NCBI GenBank assembly: GCA_965652025.1
Contig: CBFGTM010000009.1
Span: forward strand, 1-64,000
Length of the DNA stretch: 64,000 bases
Reading direction: 5' to 3'
DNA from: CAVVWJ01 sp965652025
GTDB taxonomy: Bacteria > Gemmatimonadota > Gemmatimonadetes > Gemmatimonadales > GWC2-71-9
In this document: positions 16,470 through 24,921 of the stretch, in pieces
How the letters are laid out: each line of letters begins with the position of its first letter
Numbering within the stretch: the stretch's first letter is position 1
Program-made: the position numbers and the translations under genes
The notes under the pieces: generated by a model
Told to the model about the DNA's origin: nothing
Seen by the model: only the letters and a program-made list of their open reading frames with translations
The model's database searches: none

Positions 16470-18055
16470 GTTCCTTTCAGTAGAGCCCTCACCGCCTCGA
16501 TGGTATCCGCCTCTTCTGCCTTTTTGTCCTTTCTCCAGCGTGCCATCCGGGGAAACCGCACGGCGACACCACTCTTGTGCCGAGTCGAAGGCTGGATCCC
16601 CTCGAAATGCAGCTCGAAGACCAGCTCGGGTTTGACCGTGCGGACTGGGCCGAACTTTTCCAGCGTGTTGCGCCGGATGAACTGATCCACCTTGTGGATC
16701 TCCTGGTCGGTGAGACCGGAGTAGGCCTTGGCAAAGGGAACCAGATGATCGCCCTCCCAGATCCCGAAGGTGTAGTCGGTGAAGAGGCCGGCCCGTTTTC
16801 CGCTTCCCGCCTGGGCATAGATCAGTACCGCATCCACCGTCAGGGGATCGATCTTCCACTTCCACCAGTCTCCCCGGCGGCGACCCACTCCATATGCCGA
16901 GGTGCGCCGCTTCAGCATGATCCCCTCCGCGCCTGCGGCTCGAGCGGTTTGCCGGGCCCGGGCCACGGCCTCCCAGCTCTCTGCCGCTACTGCGGGGGAT
17001 AGGATCAGCCGGCCCGCCGAAGGCACGGACCCGACCAGCGCCGCCAATCGGGTTCTGCGCTCGCTCAGTGGCCGGGTCCGGATGTCCTCGCCTCGTTCCT
17101 CCAGCAGGTCGTACACCACCAGCGCGGCCGGCACTTCCTCGAGGATCTTGCGGCCCAGGTTCTTGCGTCCGATCCGTCGCTGTAGCTGCGCGAACGGCAA
17201 CGGAGCACCGCCCACCCAGGGCAGCAGCTCCCCGTCGAGTACTGTCCCTGCCGGCAGCAAGACGCCCAGCTCCTCCACCTCGGGGAAGCGTCCGGAGAGT
17301 AGCTCCTCGCCCCGCGACCAGAGAAAGGTGTGATCCGCACGCCGGATGAGCTGGGCCCTGATGCCATCCCACTTCCACTCGATCATCCAGGCGGCGACGT
17401 CCCCCAGAGACTCGGGACCTTCCTCCAGCGGAAACGCGAGCAAGAAGGGATAGGGCCGGCTCACGTCGGCATCCTGGGTATCGGGCGCGAGCAGCCGAGC
17501 AAAGAACTCCGCCGTGGGCTCCCACGCGCCCATGAGCCGGTGTGCGATGACACCCTCCTCGACTCCACTCAGCTCGGCGAGCGCGCGAATCAGGAGCCGG
17601 TGCGAGGCGCCGACCCGAAAGTCGCCGGTGATCAGCTTGTTCCATACGAACCGTTCACGCCGGTCGAGCTGTCGCCAGGAGTCGATCATCACCTCCCGCT
17701 GCACATCGTCGGCCTCACCCCGAAGACCGAGTAACCGGTCTACCCACTGGGTGAGCGGAAGCTCACTAGGGCTACCGGTGTCGGGCAGAATGAGGGTGAT
17801 GGTTTCTGCCAGATCACCTACCGACTGGTAGCTCTCCTCGAACAGCCACTGAGGAACGTCGGCCTCCTGGGACGCCCAGGCCGCCAGCTTGCGCGATCCC
17901 ACCAGCCGCTTGGGCCGCCGGCCACTCAGGAAATGAATCGCCCAGGCGGCATCCGCCGGCGAAGCTGTTCTGAAGTACTCGACCAGTGCCGCGACCTTCT
18001 CATTGGTCGATTTGGTCTCGTCAATCGAGGCATAGAGCTGCGCGAATACTTTCAT
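16448..18055 (-). CDS. ATP-dependent DNA ligase (LigB-type)
   Basis: 535 residues. An N-terminal DNA-binding domain (about 1-200) is followed by the nucleotidyltransferase and OB domains. The ligase active site is WMIEWKWDGIRAQLI, with the AMP-accepting lysine at about K228. The second motif is LWSRGEELLSGRFPEV, then TVLDGELLPW, and GIMLKRRTSAYGVGRRRGDW for later motifs. It seals nicks using ATP. This bacterial class is found with an exonuclease, a DEXH helicase and PdeM, not with Ku. The start overlaps the exonuclease stop as ATGA. Confidence 0.95.
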   Translation of the reverse strand: MKVFAQLYASIDETKSTNEKVAALVEYFRTASPADAAWAIHFLSGRRPKRLVGSRKLAAWASQEADVPQWLFEESYQSVGDLAETITLILPDTGSPSELPLTQWVDRLLGLRGEADDVQREVMIDSWRQLDRRERFVWNKLITGDFRVGASHRLLIRALAELSGVEEGVIAHRLMGAWEPTAEFFARLLAPDTQDADVSRPYPFLLAFPLEEGPESLGDVAAWMIEWKWDGIRAQLIRRADHTFLWSRGEELLSGRFPEVEELGVLLPAGTVLDGELLPWVGGAPLPFAQLQRRIGRKNLGRKILEEVPAALVVYDLLEERGEDIRTRPLSERRTRLAALVGSVPSAGRLILSPAVAAESWEAVARARQTARAAGAEGIMLKRRTSAYGVGRRRGDWWKWKIDPLTVDAVLIYAQAGSGKRAGLFTDYTFGIWEGDHLVPFAKAYSGLTDQEIHKVDQFIRRNTLEKFGPVRTVKPELVFELHFEGIQPSTRHKSGVAVRFPRMARWRKDKKAEEADTIEAVRALLKGTCPTTSA

Positions 18056-19125
18056 CCGGTAAGCTCACCCTCCAGATCTGCTTCCGCGTTGCCCTGCGAC
18101 CCTGCTGCCACCTCCTCCAATCCCTCGGCGGCTTCATCATCCCGCTCACCCTCGAACCGGGTTTGCACCGCCCGGGCATCGATTCCCTGCTCGGTGAGCC
18201 AGCGAACCACCGGGCCGGTGAACCCGTGCGTCACCCAGACCTCGCCTGCCCCGGTCGCCTGGATCGTGGCGAGCAGCCCAGGCCAGTCCACGTGGTCCGA
18301 GAGAGCGAATCCGCGGTCCAGGGCCCGCCGACGCCGGGCGCCGCGGACCAGCATCCAGCCGGAGGCGAAGGCCGTCGACTGAGCGCCGAAGCGGCGAGTC
18401 CAGGACGACCCGCTGGCGTGGGGCGGCGCGATCACGATCGCTCCCCTGGCCTCGACCCGGCGTTCGGCAGTGCCGGCATATCGGGTAGGTGGCAGCGGCA
18501 CGCCCGCCTCGCGGTACGCTGCCGTCATCCGCTCGACCGCTCCGTGGGTGAGAATGGGACCAATCGACGGATCCAGTCCGGCCAGGAGCCGCTGAGCCTT
18601 TCCCAGCGTATACCCATAGAGCATGCTGGTCTTTCCCACCGCCGCATTGTTGCGCCACCACCCGTTGATCTCGGCGAAAACGTTCTCCTGCCTAGGCCAG
18701 CGATAGATAGGAAGACCGAAGGTGGATTCGGTGACGAACGTGTGGCAGCGAACCGGCTCGAACGAGGTGCAGGTGGGATCGGGATCGGTCTTGTAGTCAC
18801 CAGAGACAACCCAGATCTCTCCCCGATGAACCAGCCGGACCTGGGACGATCCCAGGATGTGGCCGGCCGGGTGCAGTGAGACCGTGACTCCGTTCAAGCT
18901 GACCGATTCCGAGTACGGCACTCCCCGGATCCGAGCATTGGGCTCCAGCCGGGCCCGCAGCACTCCTACCCCAGCCTCCGAAGTCAGGTAGGCCTGGGAT
19001 CCCCAGCTCGCATGGTCGCCATGAGCATGAGTGATGACGGCGCGGTCCACCGGCTCCCAGGGGTCCACGTAGAAGTCGCCCGGATTGCAGTAGAGGCCGC
19101 GGTCGGTGAGGGTCAGCAGGGGCAT
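18052..19125 (-). CDS. Ligase-associated MBL-fold exonuclease (beta-CASP type)
   Basis: 357 residues. The metallo-beta-lactamase core carries ITHAHGDHASWGS (H33, H35, D37, H38), LHPAGHILGSSQVRL, and VVSGDYKTDPDPT for the metal-bridging Asp. A later SDHVDWPGLLATI supplies the beta-CASP His. This is the pattern of Pso2/SNM1-like nucleases that trim DNA ends or crosslinks. It is the first gene of the repair operon, coupled to the ligase by ATGA. The promoter region just upstream is filled with an 8-bp repeat element that starts 8 nt before the start codon. Confidence 0.93.
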   Translation of the reverse strand: MPLLTLTDRGLYCNPGDFYVDPWEPVDRAVITHAHGDHASWGSQAYLTSEAGVGVLRARLEPNARIRGVPYSESVSLNGVTVSLHPAGHILGSSQVRLVHRGEIWVVSGDYKTDPDPTCTSFEPVRCHTFVTESTFGLPIYRWPRQENVFAEINGWWRNNAAVGKTSMLYGYTLGKAQRLLAGLDPSIGPILTHGAVERMTAAYREAGVPLPPTRYAGTAERRVEARGAIVIAPPHASGSSWTRRFGAQSTAFASGWMLVRGARRRRALDRGFALSDHVDWPGLLATIQATGAGEVWVTHGFTGPVVRWLTEQGIDARAVQTRFEGERDDEAAEGLEEVAAGSQGNAEADLEGELTG

Positions 19126-19132
19126 ACTGGAT

Positions 19133-19275
19133 GGTAAGCGGGTAAGCGGGTAAGCGGGTAAGCGGGTAAGCGGGTAGGCGGGTAGGCTGGTAGGTGGGTA
19201 AGGCGGGCAGGAAAGGGAGATCGGGGTCTTCGGGACTTACCCACCTCCCCGCTTACCGTCCTACCGTACTACCGC
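19133..19275. repeat. Octamer tandem repeats in two inverted blocks
   Basis: The left block is five GGTAAGCG units followed by GGTAGGCG, GGTAGGCT and GGTAGGTG (19133-19196). After about 40 bp the right block, CTTACCCA, CCTCCCCG, CTTACCGT, CCTACCGT and ACTACCGC (19236-19275), repeats the motif in inverted order with the same 8-bp period. The two blocks could fold into a long imperfect hairpin. The element lies between the PEBP stop (19269) and the exonuclease start (19125), so it takes up the expected promoter of the repair operon. Confidence 0.9.
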
Positions 19276-19745
19276 CCCCGCTGATAAATCCCCATCAACG
19301 TCCCTTGAGCCAGAATGTGATCGGTCATGGCTTCTTCCAGCTCCGCCTTGGAGACGCCGTGGGGAAGGGAAAGCATGATGTCGAGGGCGTAGAGCCGGAA
19401 ATAGTAGCGGTGCGGTTTGCCGGGAGGAGGGCAGGGACCGCTGTAACCGATCTCACCCGAGTCGTTGCGTCCCTGCCGGGCGCCGGAGGGGAGATCCGGG
19501 ACCGCCGGTACTCCGGGCGAGAGTTCCACCGTCTCGCCCGGCAGGTTATAGAGAACCCAATGCACCCAGGTGCCGCGGGGCGCATCGGGATCATCGCATA
19601 CCAACGCCAGGCTCCGCCGCTCCATGGGAATCCCGGTCCAGAACAGTGGGGGGGAGAGGTCTTCCCCCTCGCAGGTATGGGTCTTGGGGATGACGTCGCC
19701 GTGCCTGAAGGCAGGCGACCGCAGCTGGATGGGATCGGAAGGCAT
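19269..19745 (-). CDS. YbhB/YbcL-type PEBP (Raf-kinase-inhibitor-like) protein
   Basis: 158 residues covering the whole PEBP domain: FRHGDVIPKTHTCEGEDLSP, LVCDDPDAPRGTWVHWVLYN (the DPDAP and HW ligand-site motif) and YSGPCPPPGKPHRYYFRLYA. The family binds anionic phosphates or lipids; the bacterial role is not established. It has no signal peptide, so it is cytosolic. The upstream TauE-like gene is only 5 nt away, so they share an operon. Its last three codons lie in the inverted repeat block at 19236-19275. Confidence 0.93.
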   Translation of the reverse strand: MPSDPIQLRSPAFRHGDVIPKTHTCEGEDLSPPLFWTGIPMERRSLALVCDDPDAPRGTWVHWVLYNLPGETVELSPGVPAVPDLPSGARQGRNDSGEIGYSGPCPPPGKPHRYYFRLYALDIMLSLPHGVSKAELEEAMTDHILAQGTLMGIYQRGR

Positions 19746-19750
19746 TGTCG

Positions 19751-20116
19751 CTAACCCTTCCCGGCTTCAACCCAGAGCCGGATGGCCATGAGAACGATGA
19801 ACACGGCAAACAGGCGCTGCAGGGTGGCCCCGGACAGAGTGTGGGCGATCCTGGCTCCGACATACGCTCCCAGGAAGAGGCCCAATCCAATCAGCAGCGA
19901 AGCCTTGATGTTCAGGTTGCCGTTCTGATAGTAGGCGTAGGCTCCCAGTATTCCCACCGGCAGTAGCATAGCACCCAGGGAGGTGCCGATGGCCAGCTTG
20001 GCCTGGAAGCTGGCCAGAAAGATCAGCGACGGAATGATGAGGATGCCTCCGCCGATCCCAAACATCCCCGACAGCACTCCAGCAGCGAGACCGATGGCGA
20101 AAAACACGAGGACCAT
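19751..20116 (-). CDS. TauE/SafE-like transporter, half-length
   Basis: 121 residues with four transmembrane helices and the family signature GLLAAG-like LAAGVLSGMFGIGGGILIIPS near the N-terminus. TauE/SafE proteins (organosulfonate or sulfite exporters) usually hold two such repeats and eight helices. This one has a single repeat and probably works as a homodimer, a form known in the family. The start at 20116 (MVLVFFAIGL) is preferred over a longer frame with a non-hydrophobic leader. It is the first gene of an operon with the PEBP protein. Confidence 0.88.
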   Translation of the reverse strand: MVLVFFAIGLAAGVLSGMFGIGGGILIIPSLIFLASFQAKLAIGTSLGAMLLPVGILGAYAYYQNGNLNIKASLLIGLGLFLGAYVGARIAHTLSGATLQRLFAVFIVLMAIRLWVEAGKG

Positions 20117-20272
20117 GCGACAGAGACTCCCGGGAGAGGGGTAGGAAGCGAGCACCTTAAAGTAGAGCCGCCACTGACGACTGGCGACTGGCGAGAGAAT
20201 TATGCACCTTACTTCCTGCAGTTTCCCACCCCGCGGTACAGGCCTGGAAACGAGTCACCGATGAGGAGCTCC

Positions 20273-20686
20273 ATGAGACGGGTCACGCCAGTCGTCCTCG
20301 CCGCTGCGGGATTGCTGCTCGCCCTCGATGTTGTCGGTGCACTGGCGAATCAACCGCTGGGCTTCCCCTACTCCTCGCTCGGTGCGGTCTCCCTCCTCAT
20401 TTATCTCGGTGTCGGGCTCCTCTGTGGGCTGCGGGCCGGCTTCTTGGCCGGCATCATCGCCGCCACCCTCGTGGGCCTGCTGGACAGTACCCTCGGCCCG
20501 CTGGCAGCCTGGATGGCGGGATCCGGCCCGGTTGGCCAGATCATCACCGAAGAAGGTGTCATTGCCTATGGTGTATCCGTGGTCACCGCGACGGCGGCGG
20601 CTGCCGGCACGGTAGGGGCACTGGCCGGGGTCTGGCTGGAGCGATGGCGCGGTCTGCGGGCCGGATCCAGGATCTCGTCCTCCTAG
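20273..20686 (+). CDS. Small membrane protein of unknown function
   Basis: 137 residues with about four transmembrane helices: VVLAAAGLLLALDVVGAL, LLIYLGVGLLCGLRAGFLAG, and two more Gly/Ala-rich ones. Conserved-looking Gly and Pro residues (NQPLGFPYSSLG) precede helix 2. The start at 20273 is chosen because AGGAG ends 4 nt upstream; an in-frame ATG at 20261 would add four residues. No family is recognised. It is a single gene divergent from the TauE gene. Short repeats of ACTGGCG lie in the 144-nt gap between them. Confidence 0.72.
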   Translation: MRRVTPVVLAAAGLLLALDVVGALANQPLGFPYSSLGAVSLLIYLGVGLLCGLRAGFLAGIIAATLVGLLDSTLGPLAAWMAGSGPVGQIITEEGVIAYGVSVVTATAAAAGTVGALAGVWLERWRGLRAGSRISSS

Positions 20687-20762
20687 CGCTTGCAAAAGCC
20701 ATCGGTCGCGTCTCTCTTACACGGCCCATGATTTGTCTTCGCTACGTTCTGGGAGCCAGGCC

Positions 20763-23660
20763 GTGAATCGTCAGCGGGCCAATCTGGATGGCGAGTGGGA
20801 GTTCTACCCGGATCCGAACCAAACCTTCACCCCGAAGACGCTGCGACCGGAAGACGCACGACGGATCAGGGTGCCGGGTCCGTGGCAGGCGCAGTTCGAT
20901 GATCTGCGAGATTACAGTGGCGTAGCGTGGTACCGGCGGGTTTTCGACGTCGGTCAGTCGGTCAGTCGGTCAGTCGGTCAGGAACTCCCGACCGGCCGAT
21001 CGGCCGACCGCCCGACCGTCTACCTCCTCCACTTCGGCGCTGTCGACTACTTCACCACCGTCTGGCTGAACGGCCGCCAGGTGGGCGAGCACGAAGGGGG
21101 ATATCTGCCCTTCGAGTTTGATGTCACATCCGCCCTGCGGCATGATGGACCCAATGAGCTGGTGGTCCGGGTGATCGACCCGGGCAACGACGCCGATTTC
21201 CTGCCCGAGTTTACCTTCGCTGAGATCCCCCACGGCAAGCAGAGTTGGTATGGTCCCATCGGCGGGATCTGGCAGAGCGTCTATCTCGAGCGTCGAAGTC
21301 CGATCCACCTTACCCGACTTCGGGTCACGCCGGATGTGCCCGGCGAACAGGTTCAGGTCGATGTTGGACTGAGCCGGGCTGCCGATCGTCCGCTCGCTGT
21401 CTGGCTCAATGTGAATGATCCCAGAGGGCAGGTGCGGCGCCACCGGTTCGTTCTGGGCTCCGGCAGAGATGGCGATGAGCTGACCGTCCCGGTCCCCCAG
21501 CCGATGCTCTGGGACACCACTGTACCGAACCTGTATGAACTTCAGGCCGTCCTGCTCGACAGCACCGATGATCGAGCCGAGCCCCTGGATCAGGTCGGCA
21601 CCCGTTTCGGAATGCGGACCATTGCCACCTCTCCCACCGGGCACCTGCTCCTCAATGGACGGGTCCTCTACCTGCGCGGGGCCCTGGACCAGGACTACTA
21701 CCCCGACCTGATCTACACCCCGTTCAGCGATGAAGAGCTGGAGGAGCAGTTCCGCAAGGCGAAGCACATGGGGCTCAACTGCCTTCGCACCCACATCAAG
21801 ATCACCGACCCCCGTTACTACGATGTCGCCGACCGGGTCGGTCTCCTCATCTGGACCGAGCTTCCCAACTGGCAGGACCTCACCGAGGTAGCCAAACGCC
21901 GCGCCAGGGACACGCTCTTCGGCATGGTGGAGCGGGACTGGAACCATCCTTCCATCATCATCTGGACCATTGTCAACGAGAACTGGGGTGTGGACCTGGC
22001 AGTGAATGCCGGTCACCGAGCCTGGCTCTCGGACATGTATACCGAGCTCAAGGAACGGGACCCGTACCGGCTGGTGGTCGGGAACTCGCCTTGCTTTACC
22101 AATTTCCACGTGGTGACCGACATCGAGGACTTTCACAACTACTATGCGATGCCGGATCACTACCGGAAGTGGAAAGATTGGGTCCAGACCTTCGCCAGCC
22201 GGCCGCCCTGGACGTTCGCCCATGTCTACGAGAGCATCGAGTCCTGGCGCGAGTACATCCGGGACCCGTGGAACCCGATCCCCCGTCAACCTGCCCCCGA
22301 GGTCCGTCGCCGGGGCAGTGAGCCGATGGTGGTCTCCGAGTTCGGTAACTGGGGACTGCCCGATGTCGGCCAGCTCAAGGAATGTTACGGCGGGAAGGAG
22401 CCGTGGTGGTTCGAGACCGGCATCGAGTGGGGCGACGGCGTCGTGTATCCCCATGGCGTCGAGCAGCGCTTCAAGGCCTTTCATCTGGACAAGGTGTTCC
22501 CCACGCTGTCCGATCTCGCGGCCGCGAGTCAGCGGATGCAGTTCACCGCCCTCAAATACCAGATCGAGCAGATGCGGCGGCACCCCACCATCGTCGGCTA
22601 TGTCATCACCGAGTTCACCGACGTGCACTGGGAGAGTAACGGGCTGCTCGACATGTGCCGGAATCCAAAGGCGTTCTATGACGTGATCGGGCAGGTAAAC
22701 TGCCCCGATGCCATTGTTCCCACCGACTGGGAGCGGATCGCTTTCTGGGAAGGGGAGCGGTGCGAGGTCAAGCTGGCTCTGTCCCACTTCTCCTCGGCCG
22801 ATCTTCGGAACTCACGGCTGGAATGGTCGCTCGACCATTGGCCGGAGATCAAAGGCACGTTCGAGGGTGTGAACCCCGAGCGGGCCCAGCTCACCAACAT
22901 CGGAACCGTCGTCTTCGACGTGCCACGGTTGGAGCACGCCACCCGCGCCCGGCTGGAGATGCGCCTGGTCAGTCCCAACGGCGAGCTGGTCACCCGAAAT
23001 CACCATGAGCTCTACTTTTTCCCCCGGCTGGACGCGCCGGCCTCCGACATCCGGCTCTCGGTTCCGGGCCTGCCCCGGCTTTCGGCTCGGCTGGCTGCGA
23101 TGGGCTACGAGCTGGTGGATGACAGCGCGGCGGATCTCGTAGTGGTCGAACGGATGACCGATGAGCTGCGCTGGTACGCCCAGAACGGAGGCCGGGTACT
23201 CTGGCTTGCCGAACAGCCGGAATCCCAGCAGGCCCATCTCGGCTCTATCAGCATCGCGCAGCGCCATGGGCGCAGCTGGCAGGGCGACTGGGCCAGCAGC
23301 ATGAGCTGGATCCGGCAGGACAGGATATTCGGCGACATCCCGAGCGGCGGGACGGTTGACTTTGCCTTCGCTGACCTGACACCTGAGACCGTCATCGTGG
23401 GACTGACGCCGCGCGACTTTGCGGCCAACGTACACTCAGGGCTATTCGTGGGGTGGGTCCATCATGTCGTGGCTCTGGTGGCCGAAAAGCCAATCGACCG
23501 GGGCCGGCTCATGATCTGCACCTACGGCCTTCGGGACCATCTGGGCACCCACCCGGTGGCGACCATCATGATGCGGGATCTGATCACACGGACCGCCCGT
23601 GCGGGCGCCACTGACGAGCCCACCCGGCTGATCAACCGGCCTCCGGTAGCGATGCCGTAA
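20763..23660 (+). CDS. Glycoside hydrolase family 2 (beta-glucuronidase/galactosidase-like)
   Basis: 965 residues. The N-terminal sugar-binding domain (NLDGEWEFYPDP, VWLNGRQVGEHEGGYLPF), the Ig-like domain (about 215-300) and the TIM barrel follow in order. The catalytic acid/base is in IIWTIVNENWG (E406) and the nucleophile in VVSEFGNWG (E526). It cleaves beta-glycosides with retention of configuration. The GTG at 20763 is preferred; a TTG 10 codons earlier is possible. The N-terminal domain holds an in-frame run of octamer repeats (20950-21019) giving DVGQSVSRSVGQELPTGRS between two beta strands. It heads the glycosidase cluster, with no signal peptide seen, so it may act on imported oligosaccharides. 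Confidence 0.93.
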   Translation: MNRQRANLDGEWEFYPDPNQTFTPKTLRPEDARRIRVPGPWQAQFDDLRDYSGVAWYRRVFDVGQSVSRSVGQELPTGRSADRPTVYLLHFGAVDYFTTVWLNGRQVGEHEGGYLPFEFDVTSALRHDGPNELVVRVIDPGNDADFLPEFTFAEIPHGKQSWYGPIGGIWQSVYLERRSPIHLTRLRVTPDVPGEQVQVDVGLSRAADRPLAVWLNVNDPRGQVRRHRFVLGSGRDGDELTVPVPQPMLWDTTVPNLYELQAVLLDSTDDRAEPLDQVGTRFGMRTIATSPTGHLLLNGRVLYLRGALDQDYYPDLIYTPFSDEELEEQFRKAKHMGLNCLRTHIKITDPRYYDVADRVGLLIWTELPNWQDLTEVAKRRARDTLFGMVERDWNHPSIIIWTIVNENWGVDLAVNAGHRAWLSDMYTELKERDPYRLVVGNSPCFTNFHVVTDIEDFHNYYAMPDHYRKWKDWVQTFASRPPWTFAHVYESIESWREYIRDPWNPIPRQPAPEVRRRGSEPMVVSEFGNWGLPDVGQLKECYGGKEPWWFETGIEWGDGVVYPHGVEQRFKAFHLDKVFPTLSDLAAASQRMQFTALKYQIEQMRRHPTIVGYVITEFTDVHWESNGLLDMCRNPKAFYDVIGQVNCPDAIVPTDWERIAFWEGERCEVKLALSHFSSADLRNSRLEWSLDHWPEIKGTFEGVNPERAQLTNIGTVVFDVPRLEHATRARLEMRLVSPNGELVTRNHHELYFFPRLDAPASDIRLSVPGLPRLSARLAAMGYELVDDSAADLVVVERMTDELRWYAQNGGRVLWLAEQPESQQAHLGSISIAQRHGRSWQGDWASSMSWIRQDRIFGDIPSGGTVDFAFADLTPETVIVGLTPRDFAANVHSGLFVGWVHHVVALVAEKPIDRGRLMICTYGLRDHLGTHPVATIMMRDLITRTARAGATDEPTRLINRPPVAMP
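20950..21019 (+). repeat. Octamer repeats in frame within the GH2 gene
   Basis: Four TCGGTCAG units (20950-20981) are followed, after 6 bp, by CCGACCGG, CCGATCGG, CCGACCGC and CCGACCGT (20988-21019). The second block is close to the reverse complement of the first, and both have an 8-bp period. This is the same inverted-block architecture as 19133-19275, but in a protein-coding gene. The block length keeps the reading frame and adds about 20 polar residues to a loop. Confidence 0.9.
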
Positions 23661-23678
23661 GAGAGGCGGAGAGGGAAA

Positions 23679-24917
23679 TCAGCGGGGTTGGCCCGAGCGG
23701 AGCCGCGCCTGAGCCTGCCGCAGTGCTGCGGCGTACTCCGCCGAAAGTATTCGCTCGAGCTTGCCATCGTCGCGGCGCTTCAGGTCCCACAAACCGCTGT
23801 TGTGCCAGTGATCCGGGTCCTCCCAGTCGGGCCGGTCGATGACGGGATACAGGCAAAGCCCCTCGACGCCCACGCCGGCGGCCCGCGCCCGGGCCACTTC
23901 GTCGGCCACCTCCCTGATCCAGCGGCCCCGTCCCGCACCGAAGTGACTGGTCTCGCTCACCACCACCGGACGCCAATACCGGTAGTAGACCTCCGCGAGC
24001 AGTGAGCTGAAGGGGACCCACCGAGGGTCGCGGGGGGTGTCCTCCCAGCGCAGCCGGACGTCCGGGTGCTCCCATTGGTTGGCGTGATAGTAGTTGACGC
24101 CAACGATGTCGAGATAGCGCGGGTGGCCACCCAGCTCCGGCGACATCGCCCCGGCCAGCATGTCCCAAGCCTCGAACTGTGCGGCCCGCTGGTCGGCTGC
24201 CGCCCGGGCCAGCTCCGGATGCTCCTTTGGGGTGAGCACGTGGATCAAGGGCTCGGTATGCATGATTCGGGCGGTGCGATCGACCGCCCATATGGCTTCG
24301 ATTCCAGCAATGGACGCCCGCACCAGCTGCTGCTTCAGGGCCCGTCCCACATCGCTGCGGTGGGGGTGGATGTATGCCTTCTCCCCCGCAGCCCAGGCCA
24401 GAAACGAGATCTCGTTCACCGGGGTGTAAAACTGGATCCCATTGGTGTGGTCGGCGATGAACCGGGCAACTGCGCCACAGTACCGGGCGAAGCTATCGAT
24501 GAACCCCGGACTCAGAATGTCGAGATCGTCTGGCCAGCCGTAGTGGCACAGGGCCCAGATTACCTGGAGTTGGTGTCGGTTGGCGGCCTCCACGAAGGGT
24601 TTCAACGAGGAGAAGTCGAAACCTCGGCTGGTTTCGATCAGATGCCACCGGGCTCCATCCCGAACCGTTCTGATATCCCACTCGGCCAGCCGGGCGTAGT
24701 CCTCCTCTACCTGCAGGTCGTGCTGGGTCGCGGACACCATGTCGATCCGCACCCCGGACTGATTGATGTGAGCGGCGGACTCGAATCCCGCGATCCAGAA
24801 CGACTGGAAGAGGCCGGAGGCGCCCTGCCGGGGCAAGGGAGCGGGAACGTGAGTGACTGCGCCGTAGGTGTGCTTCACGCGAGTCGGCGCTAGAGGCTTG
24901 TCGGACGGTCGTGGCAT
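23679..24917 (-). CDS. GH1-like glycosyl hydrolase
   Basis: 412 residues, a single (beta/alpha)8 barrel. The acid/base Glu is in FYTPVNEISFLAW (TPVNE, the GH1 TxNE motif). The nucleophile Glu is in PVVVSETSHFGAG. The strand LDIVGVNYYHANQWE also matches family 1. The start MPRPSDKPLAP at 24917 is chosen because the upstream in-frame extension is low-complexity and overlaps the neighbour. It probably hydrolyses beta-glucosides or a related linkage in the cytosol. It is the second gene of a tandem GH1 pair, 4 nt from the next. Confidence 0.85.
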   Translation of the reverse strand: MPRPSDKPLAPTRVKHTYGAVTHVPAPLPRQGASGLFQSFWIAGFESAAHINQSGVRIDMVSATQHDLQVEEDYARLAEWDIRTVRDGARWHLIETSRGFDFSSLKPFVEAANRHQLQVIWALCHYGWPDDLDILSPGFIDSFARYCGAVARFIADHTNGIQFYTPVNEISFLAWAAGEKAYIHPHRSDVGRALKQQLVRASIAGIEAIWAVDRTARIMHTEPLIHVLTPKEHPELARAAADQRAAQFEAWDMLAGAMSPELGGHPRYLDIVGVNYYHANQWEHPDVRLRWEDTPRDPRWVPFSSLLAEVYYRYWRPVVVSETSHFGAGRGRWIREVADEVARARAAGVGVEGLCLYPVIDRPDWEDPDHWHNSGLWDLKRRDDGKLERILSAEYAAALRQAQARLRSGQPR

Positions 24918-24921
24918 AGGA

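Noticed and set aside
19133..19275. Could the tandem repeats be a CRISPR array?
   Set aside because: Units are 8 bp with no spacers; no cas genes are present.
20970..22787. A 605-codon minus-strand frame
   Set aside because: It is antisense to the GH2 gene, low-complexity in composition and lacks any family motif.
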